NCBI GenBank assembly: GCA_037968895.1 | Contig: JBBKWJ010000175.1 | Location: forward strand, 1-64,000 | Length of the DNA stretch: 64,000 bases | Direction of reading: 5' to 3' | DNA from: JBBKWJ01 sp037968895 | GTDB lineage: Bacteria > Actinomycetota > Acidimicrobiia > Acidimicrobiales > SZUA-35 | Part shown: positions 19,236 through 27,076 of the stretch, in pieces | Numbering within the stretch: the first letter of the stretch is position 1 | How the letters are laid out: every line of letters begins with the position of its first letter | The notes under the pieces: model-generated | Told to the model about the DNA's origin: nothing | The model's database searches: none | The model's input: the letters and a program-made list of their open reading frames with translations, nothing else | Position numbers and translations under genes: made by a program

Positions 19236-20227
19236 CGAGTGTCGGTCTGGATTTTGAATTCTTGCGACTCGCTGAACCCCAGGAGGACGGCGGTTCGCCC
19301 GTTCGCTCCGACGATCTCGGTCCAGTAGGCAAGCCCCTGGTCATCAGGCGAGCGGTCGAGAACGTTTTGATAGATGAGGTCGACAAATTCATCGGCACTG
19401 AGATCGCCGTAGCTTGTTACCCATTCTTCGCTCGACATGAAGTAGGTCGCCATCTGCCGCACCGTCAGGCCCGAGTAGCGCCAATGGACGAAACCATCGA
19501 GGTCGGGTTCTCGTAGGAACGCAGCTGCGTACAACCGAACGACGGAACCGTTGACGCCTGCCATCGACTCGTATGAGAAGGCCTCGCCGGCGAGAGTATT
19601 GAGACTTATGGCCGATCCAGTTGCTGGCAGGGACTCGACGAAGTTGAAGGGCACGCTGTTGTTGGTGTCACAGTCGACAACGGTGAAATGAAGGTGATAG
19701 CCACGGCCGAGCGGCCGCGTATAGCCGGTGTTGCCGACGAGACCGAGCGTCTCGCCCTGGGCCACCGAGGCGCCGACCTGGATGGAGTCAGGCAAGGATT
19801 GGTATGACATGTGGAGGTAGCGGGTGCACAACCCGTTGGCATGCTGAATCTTTACGTAGTTCCCAGCGCCGCCACGGCCGGTTTGTCCCTGGGCATCACG
19901 CCTGACGTCCACAACCACGCCGGGAGCGCTCGCCTTGATTTCCCAACCCCTATCGCCAAAGTCGAAGGCGTAGCAGCTACGTCCGGGGCAGCTGTGGGAG
20001 AAGCTACCGTCAGGTTGCTGGGTGATCGGGTGACTCTGTCCTGCAGCCCACGGTAGGTAAAAGTCGACTGTGGCCTCGGCTGCCGCTGGTGAAGAATTGA
20101 GGGGGACGATCCCAACTGCGGTGACAAGAGAAATGAGCAAAAAAGCGAGAGGGCGAAACACGGGGCGTGAACCTAACGGGCTCTTGGTCGAGCTGCTACC
20201 TCTCGCCACGAATGTCACACCTGCCAT
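19232..20227 (-). CDS. Secreted M23 metallopeptidase fused to DUF4214 domain
   Basis: A 331-residue protein with an N-terminal hydrophobic segment (about residues 27-50, ending in PAAAEA) that acts as a signal peptide. Residues 60-200 are an M23/LytM-type domain: HxxxxxxxD-like FDFGDRGWEIKA, YLHMSYQ, GNTGYTRPLGRGYHLHF with the HLH zinc motif. Residues 220-325 form a DUF4214 domain (VRLYAAAFLREPDLDGFVHW and a second LYQNVLDRSPDDQGLAYW), a helical repeat common in bacterial surface and matrix proteins. Probably cleaves peptidoglycan cross-bridges while bound to an envelope partner. The start is 15 bp from divergent sbcD. Confidence 0.8.
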   Translation of the reverse strand: MAGVTFVARGSSSTKSPLGSRPVFRPLAFLLISLVTAVGIVPLNSSPAAAEATVDFYLPWAAGQSHPITQQPDGSFSHSCPGRSCYAFDFGDRGWEIKASAPGVVVDVRRDAQGQTGRGGAGNYVKIQHANGLCTRYLHMSYQSLPDSIQVGASVAQGETLGLVGNTGYTRPLGRGYHLHFTVVDCDTNNSVPFNFVESLPATGSAISLNTLAGEAFSYESMAGVNGSVVRLYAAAFLREPDLDGFVHWRYSGLTVRQMATYFMSSEEWVTSYGDLSADEFVDLIYQNVLDRSPDDQGLAYWTEIVGANGRTAVLLGFSESQEFKIQTDTR

Positions 20228-20242
20228 CTACAGTCATCACCT

Positions 20243-21409
20243 ATGCGAATTCTGCACACAAGTGATTGGCACTTGGGCCGCTCCTTCGGCGATTTCCGAC
20301 TACTCGACGACCAACGAGACTTTCTCCAGTGGCTCGTCGAGCTCTGCAAGGATCGCGAAGTCGAATTGGTCGCAATCGCTGGTGACCTATTCGATCGCTC
20401 TGTCCCGCCCGCCGATGCGGTTGCCTTGCTTCGAGACACCCTTCGATCATTTCAGGCCGCTCACATCGAAGTCGTCGCGATTGCGGGCAACCACGACAGC
20501 GGCGACCGGCTCGCGGCCTACGACGGCTTGACCGAAGCCTCGGGCTTGCTCATACGGGGCGGCTACGAACGAGCGGCGCAGGTCGAAGTCCGGGACTTCA
20601 GCGATGGCCCGCTCGCGATTGCCGCCGTGCCGTTCCTCGACCCAGTCTTGGCCCCAGAGGGCTACCTCGAACCAGACGAGTCCGTGGGTCGACTGCACCG
20701 GTATAGCCACGAAGGCGTGCTGCGTGCTTGTCTAGATCAGATCCGAGCATCGGTGGCGGAGCACCCTCGGTCGCTGGTCTTGGCTCACGCCTTCGTTGCT
20801 GGCGGAGCAGAGAGTACGAGTGAACGCGAACTCTCGATTGGGGCGGCGAGCATGGTCTCCGCGTCCGTCTTCGACGACTTCTCCTACTGCGCCCTCGGAC
20901 ACCTCCACCGTCCCCAGGTCGTCGATAAGCGACCTCATGTTCGCTACTCGGGATCGCCACTCGCCTACTCGTTTTCTGAGCGCGAAGACTCGAAAGAGGT
21001 GGTGTTGGTCGAACTCGATCCTGAGGGAAACGCCTCAATTGAGTCGATCAAGGTTCCTGGCGGCCGGCGAGCCCGTGTAATCACCGACCGGTTCGATCAA
21101 GTGATGCAGCATCCAGGCTTTGACGACGACCCGTTTGTCCGAATCGAGCTGCTCGACCAGACACGAATTATTGACGCCCATCGGCGACTCCGAGAGAAGT
21201 TTCCTTACCTCGCCGAGATCGCCTATATCGCTGAAGACACCAGCCCCACCTCAGCGGCTCCTCGCTCGGCGGTGCTTCGTGAGCTGTCCCCGCTTGCCCA
21301 GGTCCAGGCCTTCTGGAGCGCAAACGCAGCCGGCGAGTTGGAGCCAGATCAAGAGTCTTTAGTGGTCGACGTACTCGAAGAACTGCAGCGAGAAGAGGCG
21401 GCGCGATGA
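20243..21409 (+). CDS. sbcD: Nuclease SbcCD subunit D
   Basis: A 388-residue Mre11-type Mn-dependent nuclease. The five phosphoesterase motifs are visible: HTSDWHLGRSF, AGDLFDRS, AGNHDSGDRL, LAHAFVAGG and ALGHLHRPQ. With SbcC it opens hairpins and cuts blocked double-strand ends. The stop overlaps the sbcC start by 4 bp (ATGA). Confidence 0.95.
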   Translation: MRILHTSDWHLGRSFGDFRLLDDQRDFLQWLVELCKDREVELVAIAGDLFDRSVPPADAVALLRDTLRSFQAAHIEVVAIAGNHDSGDRLAAYDGLTEASGLLIRGGYERAAQVEVRDFSDGPLAIAAVPFLDPVLAPEGYLEPDESVGRLHRYSHEGVLRACLDQIRASVAEHPRSLVLAHAFVAGGAESTSERELSIGAASMVSASVFDDFSYCALGHLHRPQVVDKRPHVRYSGSPLAYSFSEREDSKEVVLVELDPEGNASIESIKVPGGRRARVITDRFDQVMQHPGFDDDPFVRIELLDQTRIIDAHRRLREKFPYLAEIAYIAEDTSPTSAAPRSAVLRELSPLAQVQAFWSANAAGELEPDQESLVVDVLEELQREEAAR

Positions 21410-24400
21410 AGCCGATCTGGCTGCGAATGCAGGCCTTCGGCCCATACGCGGGCACGGCGGAAGTCGACTTCCTTCGATTGAGCGAGGTTGGGCTCTTTGT
21501 CGTAAGCGGGCCGACAGGAGCAGGTAAAACATCGATTTTCGACGCGATGGCCTACGCCTTGTTTGGCGATCTGCCGGGTGAGAGGAGTGGTTTCAATGAG
21601 CTTCGATCGGATCACGCGGCCCTTGATCTGCTCTGCGAGGTCGAGTTCCATTTTGATGCCGCCGGCAAACGCTGGCGAGTACATCGTGTGCCGACTCAAG
21701 AACGGGCCAAGAAACGGGGGACCGGCACTGCGAAGGAGTTGGCAAAGGCATCACTTGATCGGTTTGAAAACGGTGAATGGCAGGCGGTGTCGTCGTCGGT
21801 TCGCGACGTAAGTGAGCGCTGCAGTGACCTGATTGGTCTCAACGCCGACCAGTTTCAGCGGGTTGTCCTTCTACCCCAAGGGCAGTTTCAGCAGGTGCTT
21901 AAAGCCAAGTCAGCAGAACGCCGTGAATTGCTACGCACCCTGTTCTCGTCGTCGCTTTATAGCAAGATCGAGCTGAGACTGAAGGAACGAGCCAGCGCCG
22001 CCGAATCCGTGCTTGACGACCTCGGTCGCCAACAGGGAAGCGACCATGAAGTCGCACGCACCGCTCTCTTCGACGCGGCCAAGGTCCTCGAGGCCGATGA
22101 GCCACAACTTGATCTCAGTTCGACGCTTGAAACGCTCGACTCGTTAGCTGCTGCCCTCTGCGACCCCGTCCTCAGCACCAAGCGCGAACTGCTCGTAGGC
22201 AGCGTGGCCGCAATGCATGCTGCTGCCACGGCGCGCGAGAAGGCCGAAGCGCAGGTTCGAGTACTAGAGCGGCTCGAGATGCTAGGGACTCGGCAAGCTT
22301 CCCTCGCGGGCCAAGCCGCCCAGCAGGCCGCGACCCGCCACCGGGTCGAGCAGGCAGAACGAGCACGGCCATTGGCAAAGACCGCCGAGTCAGTCAACGC
22401 CCACGCGGCTCAGGCATCCGAAGCCCGAGATGTTGCACTGCGCCTTACCCGGCAGTTGGCTACGCAGGGCGAAGAAGCCGGTATCGCAACCGCCGGCGTG
22501 GTTGTCGGTGAAGTTCCTGCCCGCCAAGCCATAGCTGACGCTCGATCTCAAGCCGGAGTAGTGGCCGACGCGACGCGTCAAGCCACAGAGCGTTTGGTCA
22601 GTGCCAAGAAGGCGCAGGCTGACGCCTTGGCTGCTACCGCGGCATGCGCCGAAGAGTCCGACAACCTAGCGTTGCTTGAGAAGCGCAGATCAGATCTCGA
22701 TCAACAGCAAATCGAGCGTCGTGCTGCGGTCTCAGCCTTGGAGACCACGGCAGCCGGGACCGAGCAAAAGGTCGCCGATCACGTCGCCGCGACCGAGCGG
22801 CTCTCGCTCGCTCGCCGGCTTGGCGCTTTGGTATCGCTGGCGGCCGAGATCGAGGCCAATGCTGCAGCACAGGAGGCGATCCAAGAAACGATACTCGCAC
22901 AGCTGGTCGCTCTTGAGCCAGCCATTGAAGCCATCAGAGAACGAGCCAACGCACTTGATGCGCGCACACAAAGAGCGGTTCAACTCCGGTCGGTTCGTGA
23001 ACGGCGAGACCGGTTGAGTGAGTCTCATCTCGCAGCGGCTGAGCTGAGCACCAAATCGCTGGCCGCAAGCGAACGGGCCACCGCAACTCTTCGTCGGTTT
23101 GAGCGAGCAGCGAGCCCTCGATTGGCGGAATCGCTGGTCGACGGCGAGCCATGCGTTGTGTGCGGCTCGCGTGAGCACCCAGCTCCCGCAACCGCAGACT
23201 CAGCCGATTCCGACAGGGCCGACCTGGCCGCCGTTGAGCAAACCAATGCGGCGGCGAGCGAACTTGTCCGCCAATTGGGCGAGGCCACGGCTACTGCCGA
23301 AGCGCTTATTGAGGCGCTTGGCGAGCACGTTTCGATTGAGATCGACGAACTAAATAGGCAGACCGGGGAAGCTGAGGCCAGCATCGCTGACGCCGAACTC
23401 GCGGTCAGACAGCTCGCTGAATCGCAGGCCGAGCAAGTTGACCTTCGGGCCCAATCGGAGCGCGTCAGTGCGCTAATTGTTGGAATCAACGACGAGCTCC
23501 GCACGGTGCAGTCTGAACGAGCTCATGTTGAAGGGGCGCTCGGCGCGGCGGCAAGTCTTCCAATCGAAGACCTCAGCGAACGAGTTGCTGCTGCCGACGC
23601 GCTCGTTGTCGAGGCCCGAGCGAGCGTGGAGCGCATCGACATCGTCAACGCCGAACTGCAGCAGGCCGATGTGGCCCTGGCCCAATGTGCGGCCGACATC
23701 GTCCAAACCCAACAGGCCCACGCGCGTCACGAGCAAACGAGAGAGATTGAAACAGCACGGGCCGACGAGATTCTCGCCGGCATCGACGGAAGCCTCGACG
23801 ACTACATTGCACGAGGCCTTCTTGTCGACGAGTTCCTCGGTGCCGTCGAACGACTCAGCGACGCTCAACTGGCGGTGGCTGAGCACGAAGCGAGACGCGA
23901 AGCGCTTTCTGTTGCGCTCAGCGAGCAGCTTGGTGAGTCCGACTTCGCTTCAATAGAAGTCGCGCTGGAATCAGTGCTCGAGCCTGCTCATCAGAAGCAA
24001 CTACAGGCGTCGTTCGACGATTGGGAGACGAAGTCGGCCGAGGTGGCCGCCGCAATTAGAGAGGTCCGTCAGGGCGATCTGCCCGATGAGGCACCTAACG
24101 TTGAGGCACTGGTCGAGGCCGAAAAGGCCGCAGCCGCTCACGAGCAGAACGTGCGGGCCCAGGTAACGGCAGCCGACTTGCACCTCACACAGGCAACTGA
24201 GCGGCTCGCTCGTATTCGGACCTTAGAAGCGGCGGTTGCCGAAACCCGCGCCTCGGCTCAGCGGGTCAAAGAACTCGCCGACGTATGCGCCGGAAATGGC
24301 CCAACACGACGCTCACTCGAGTCATGGGTCCTCGCGGCCCACCTTCGTGACGTCGTCGAACTGGCAAATAAACACCTCGCACCGATGAGCAGCGGTCGCT

Positions 24401-24801
24401 ATGAGCTTGTGGTTGCCGACGCCCCAGACGACCGTCGCCGCGAGGCTGGCCTCGATCTCACTGTGCTCGATGCCCGAAGCGGAAAAGCCCGACCCGTTGC
24501 ATCCTTGTCGGGTGGTGAGACGTTTCAGGCCTCACTCGCACTGGCACTCGGCCTGGCCGATGTGGTGTCTGCCAACAGGGGCGGGGTTCAGATCGACGCA
24601 CTCTTTGTCGACGAAGGCTTCGGATCGCTCGACGCGGAAGCGCTAGATCACGCAATTGACGTACTCGATGGCCTCCGCAGCCGGGGTTCGCTCGTCGGCG
24701 TCATCACCCACGTCGAAGCGATGAAGCAGGCGCTCCAGGTTGGGATTGTCGTCGAACGAGACCCGACTGGCAACGGATCACGCCTGACCCAGTTGGTGTA
24801 A
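21406..24801 (+). CDS. sbcC: Nuclease SbcCD subunit C
   Basis: A 1,131-residue Rad50-type ABC ATPase. Walker A SGPTGAGKTSIFDAM near residue 34, a very long Ala/Glu-rich coiled coil, the zinc hook Cys583-x-x-Cys586 at the apex, and at the C-terminus the signature SLSGGETFQASLALALGLA and Walker B ALFVDEGFGSLD. It tethers DNA ends and gates the SbcD nuclease. Near the recCBD operon it completes an end-processing block. Confidence 0.95.
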   Translation: MKPIWLRMQAFGPYAGTAEVDFLRLSEVGLFVVSGPTGAGKTSIFDAMAYALFGDLPGERSGFNELRSDHAALDLLCEVEFHFDAAGKRWRVHRVPTQERAKKRGTGTAKELAKASLDRFENGEWQAVSSSVRDVSERCSDLIGLNADQFQRVVLLPQGQFQQVLKAKSAERRELLRTLFSSSLYSKIELRLKERASAAESVLDDLGRQQGSDHEVARTALFDAAKVLEADEPQLDLSSTLETLDSLAAALCDPVLSTKRELLVGSVAAMHAAATAREKAEAQVRVLERLEMLGTRQASLAGQAAQQAATRHRVEQAERARPLAKTAESVNAHAAQASEARDVALRLTRQLATQGEEAGIATAGVVVGEVPARQAIADARSQAGVVADATRQATERLVSAKKAQADALAATAACAEESDNLALLEKRRSDLDQQQIERRAAVSALETTAAGTEQKVADHVAATERLSLARRLGALVSLAAEIEANAAAQEAIQETILAQLVALEPAIEAIRERANALDARTQRAVQLRSVRERRDRLSESHLAAAELSTKSLAASERATATLRRFERAASPRLAESLVDGEPCVVCGSREHPAPATADSADSDRADLAAVEQTNAAASELVRQLGEATATAEALIEALGEHVSIEIDELNRQTGEAEASIADAELAVRQLAESQAEQVDLRAQSERVSALIVGINDELRTVQSERAHVEGALGAAASLPIEDLSERVAAADALVVEARASVERIDIVNAELQQADVALAQCAADIVQTQQAHARHEQTREIETARADEILAGIDGSLDDYIARGLLVDEFLGAVERLSDAQLAVAEHEARREALSVALSEQLGESDFASIEVALESVLEPAHQKQLQASFDDWETKSAEVAAAIREVRQGDLPDEAPNVEALVEAEKAAAAHEQNVRAQVTAADLHLTQATERLARIRTLEAAVAETRASAQRVKELADVCAGNGPTRRSLESWVLAAHLRDVVELANKHLAPMSSGRYELVVADAPDDRRREAGLDLTVLDARSGKARPVASLSGGETFQASLALALGLADVVSANRGGVQIDALFVDEGFGSLDAEALDHAIDVLDGLRSRGSLVGVITHVEAMKQALQVGIVVERDPTGNGSRLTQLV

Positions 24802-24835
24802 CGAGCGAGGTACGCGAATCGGCCAGCGCCATAAC

Positions 24836-24850
24836 TTGACAAATTGTTGA
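24836..24850 (+). promoter_or_regulatory. Operator-like inverted repeat ahead of the second purine/ureide operon
   Basis: TTGACAA-A-TTGTTGA, a 15-bp near-palindrome sharing the ten-base core ACAAATTGTT with 3078-3087. Its first six bases TTGACA also form a perfect -35 hexamer; a -10 is not clear. It sits 20 bp before the chosen GTG start of the amidohydrolase gene, fitting repressor control. Confidence 0.5.
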
Positions 24851-24869
24851 ATTGTGGCACCATGTACCA

Positions 24870-26117
24870 GTGATCGGAACCCATTTACGCGTCAGTCGCG
24901 ATCGACTTCTCGATCGTCTGGCCGAGCTCTCAGCCATTGGCGGCATCGAAGGAACAACGGGTTCAGCGAGGCTGGCCCTGACCGATGAAGACAAACTTGG
25001 TCGTGATCTCGTCGTGTCGTGGATGCACGACCTTGGGCTGACCGTCACTACCGACACGATCGGCAACACCATCGGGATTAGAGCCGGCACCGACGACCTT
25101 CCAGTTGTTCTGACCGGAAGCCACATAGATACCGTCCGCACCGGTGGTCGCTACGACGGTAATCTCGGCGTGCTCGCCGGTCTTGAGGCGATTGAGACAT
25201 TGGCTACCGCCGGGGTTGTGACAAAACACCCCATTGGCGTCGGATTCTTCACCAACGAAGAAGGGGCCCGCTTCGCACCAGACATGATGGGTTCGTTGGT
25301 GTACGTCGGCGGCATGCCGGTTGAAGAAGCACACGACACGATCGGCATTGACGGAGCCCGCGTCGGCGACGAACTCGATCGAATCGGATACCTGGGGTCG
25401 TCGCCTTGCCCCGGACTTACACCGCATGCGTTCGTCGAACTGCACATTGAACAGGGGCCAGTGCTCGAAGAGGCTGGAATCCAGATTGGCGTTGTCGAGG
25501 GCGTCCAAGGCATCTCGTGGACCGAAATCCTCATCACAGGACAATCGAACCATGCGGGTACGACACCAATGCGGTTGCGCCACGACCCCGGCTATGCGGC
25601 GGCTCGCATCGCCACGTTTGTCCGAGAACTCGTCGATGAGATCGGCCACCCACAGGTCGGAACCGTTGGTGTCCTTAACCTCGCACCAAATTTGATCAAT
25701 GTGGTGGCGGCGAGCGCCATCTTGACTGTCGACCTTCGCAATACGGATGAGGAAGTGCTGCAAGCGGTCGAGGCCAGGTTCGCGGCGTTCTGTGATGCCC
25801 TGGCTCAATCGGAGGGTGTCACGATTGAGCGACGCACTCTGGCCCGATTTTCGCCGGTAGTTTTTGACGATCGGCTGATCGACCTTATTCAGCAGTCAGC
25901 GACGACTGCCGGGCTCTCAACCAAACGACTTCCGTCAGGAGCCGGGCATGATGCACAGATGATGGCTCGAATCTGCCCGACAGGAATGATCTTCACACCG
26001 AGTGAAAATGGGCTAAGCCATAACCCTGCAGAACACACAGACGCCGCCGATCTGGAAGCAGGCGCAAACGTGCTGCTTGACGTATTGGTCACGTTGGCCA
26101 CTGGAGAAATCGTATGA
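24870..26117 (+). CDS. Allantoate amidohydrolase / N-carbamoyl-L-amino-acid hydrolase, M20 family
   Basis: A 415-residue two-zinc amidohydrolase. Metal ligands are in GSHIDTVRTGGRYDGNLG (His, Asp), FTNEEGARF (Glu-Glu), HIEQGP (His) and the C-terminal GAGHDAQ/GLSHNPAEHT region; the dimerisation lid starts near NHAGTTPM. The family includes allantoate amidohydrolase, ureidoglycolate-type enzymes and L-carbamoylases; next to xanthine dehydrogenase-like genes an allantoate or related ureide role is likely. GTG24870 is chosen over TTG24852 because the latter lies 4 bp after the operator core and adds residues outside the family. The stop overlaps the next start (ATGATT region, 4 bp). Confidence 0.82.
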   Translation: MIGTHLRVSRDRLLDRLAELSAIGGIEGTTGSARLALTDEDKLGRDLVVSWMHDLGLTVTTDTIGNTIGIRAGTDDLPVVLTGSHIDTVRTGGRYDGNLGVLAGLEAIETLATAGVVTKHPIGVGFFTNEEGARFAPDMMGSLVYVGGMPVEEAHDTIGIDGARVGDELDRIGYLGSSPCPGLTPHAFVELHIEQGPVLEEAGIQIGVVEGVQGISWTEILITGQSNHAGTTPMRLRHDPGYAAARIATFVRELVDEIGHPQVGTVGVLNLAPNLINVVAASAILTVDLRNTDEEVLQAVEARFAAFCDALAQSEGVTIERRTLARFSPVVFDDRLIDLIQQSATTAGLSTKRLPSGAGHDAQMMARICPTGMIFTPSENGLSHNPAEHTDAADLEAGANVLLDVLVTLATGEIV

Positions 26118-27076
26118 TTGCCGAGCGTTCGATAACCGTTGGCGCAGCCCAGATGGGCCCTATCCAACGAGAGCACACCAGGAAAGAGGTTGTCGAGCGA
26201 CTCATCGCGTTGCTTCACGATGGAGCGAAGCGTGGCGTCGACCTCGTGGTCTATCCCGAGCTCGCACTCACAACGTTCTTCCCCCGGTGGCACATTACCG
26301 ATCAAGACGAAATTGACGCTTGGTACGAGACAGAGATGCCGGGGCCGGTCACCCAGCCACTATTCGACGAGGCGAAGCGTCTCGGGATCGGGTTTGCACT
26401 TGGCTACGCCGAGCTGCAAACCGATGACGACGGCACGGTGCATCACTACAACACGATGATGTTGGTCGATCGAGCTGGCGCGACTGTCGCCAAGTATCGC
26501 AAGGTCCATATTCCGGGCCACGACTCTCACGAACCCGATCGTCCTTTCCAGCACATGGAGCGTTTCTACTTTGAACCGGGGCCAGATGGCTTTGGAGCGT
26601 GGCGAGCGTTCGACGGCATCTTGGGGATGATGATCTGCAACGATCGCCGCTGGCCTGAGACCTATCGCGAGATGGGTCTCCAAGGCGTCGAGATGATTCT
26701 CTGTGGCTTCAATACGCCGCTGTATTACGCCCCTGACCCTGGCCAGAATGTGTTGCAGGGCTTTCACAACCACTTAGTCATGCAAGCTGGTGCATACCAG
26801 AACGGGACTTGGGTGATCGGTGTTGCCAAGGGCGGCGTCGAAGAGGGTGTCGAGTCGCTGTGCCAAACCGCAATCATTGCACCGTCTGGCCAAATCGTGG
26901 CTCAAGCGATCACCCAAGGTGATGAGCTTGTCGTCGCGTCGTGTGACCTTGACTGGTGCAACAACTACAAGGACACGCTGTTCAACCTTGAGTATTACCG
27001 GATGCCCCAGTACTACACGAGAATTACCAGCCAACGCGGCGCAGTGCTGCCCGCAGAGAAAGTGGACCAATCATGA
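26114..27076 (+). CDS. N-carbamoyl-D-amino-acid hydrolase-like enzyme of the nitrilase superfamily
   Basis: A 320-residue C-N hydrolase whose whole length follows Agrobacterium D-carbamoylase: PELALTTFFPRWH (catalytic Glu), AKYRKVHIPGH (Lys), MMICNDRRWPE (Cys), and the C-terminal RxPQYY segment. It hydrolyses a carbamoyl group to CO2, ammonia and an amine. In this operon the natural substrate is probably a carbamoylated intermediate of purine or ureide breakdown rather than a D-amino acid (inference). Start and stop overlap both neighbours by 4 bp, so the four genes are tightly co-expressed. Confidence 0.85.
   Translation: MIAERSITVGAAQMGPIQREHTRKEVVERLIALLHDGAKRGVDLVVYPELALTTFFPRWHITDQDEIDAWYETEMPGPVTQPLFDEAKRLGIGFALGYAELQTDDDGTVHHYNTMMLVDRAGATVAKYRKVHIPGHDSHEPDRPFQHMERFYFEPGPDGFGAWRAFDGILGMMICNDRRWPETYREMGLQGVEMILCGFNTPLYYAPDPGQNVLQGFHNHLVMQAGAYQNGTWVIGVAKGGVEEGVESLCQTAIIAPSGQIVAQAITQGDELVVASCDLDWCNNYKDTLFNLEYYRMPQYYTRITSQRGAVLPAEKVDQS

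Noticed and set aside
24852..24869. TTG24852 as the start of the amidohydrolase gene
   Set aside because: It lies 4 bp after the core of the operator-like repeat and precedes the conserved family start; GTG24870 fits better.
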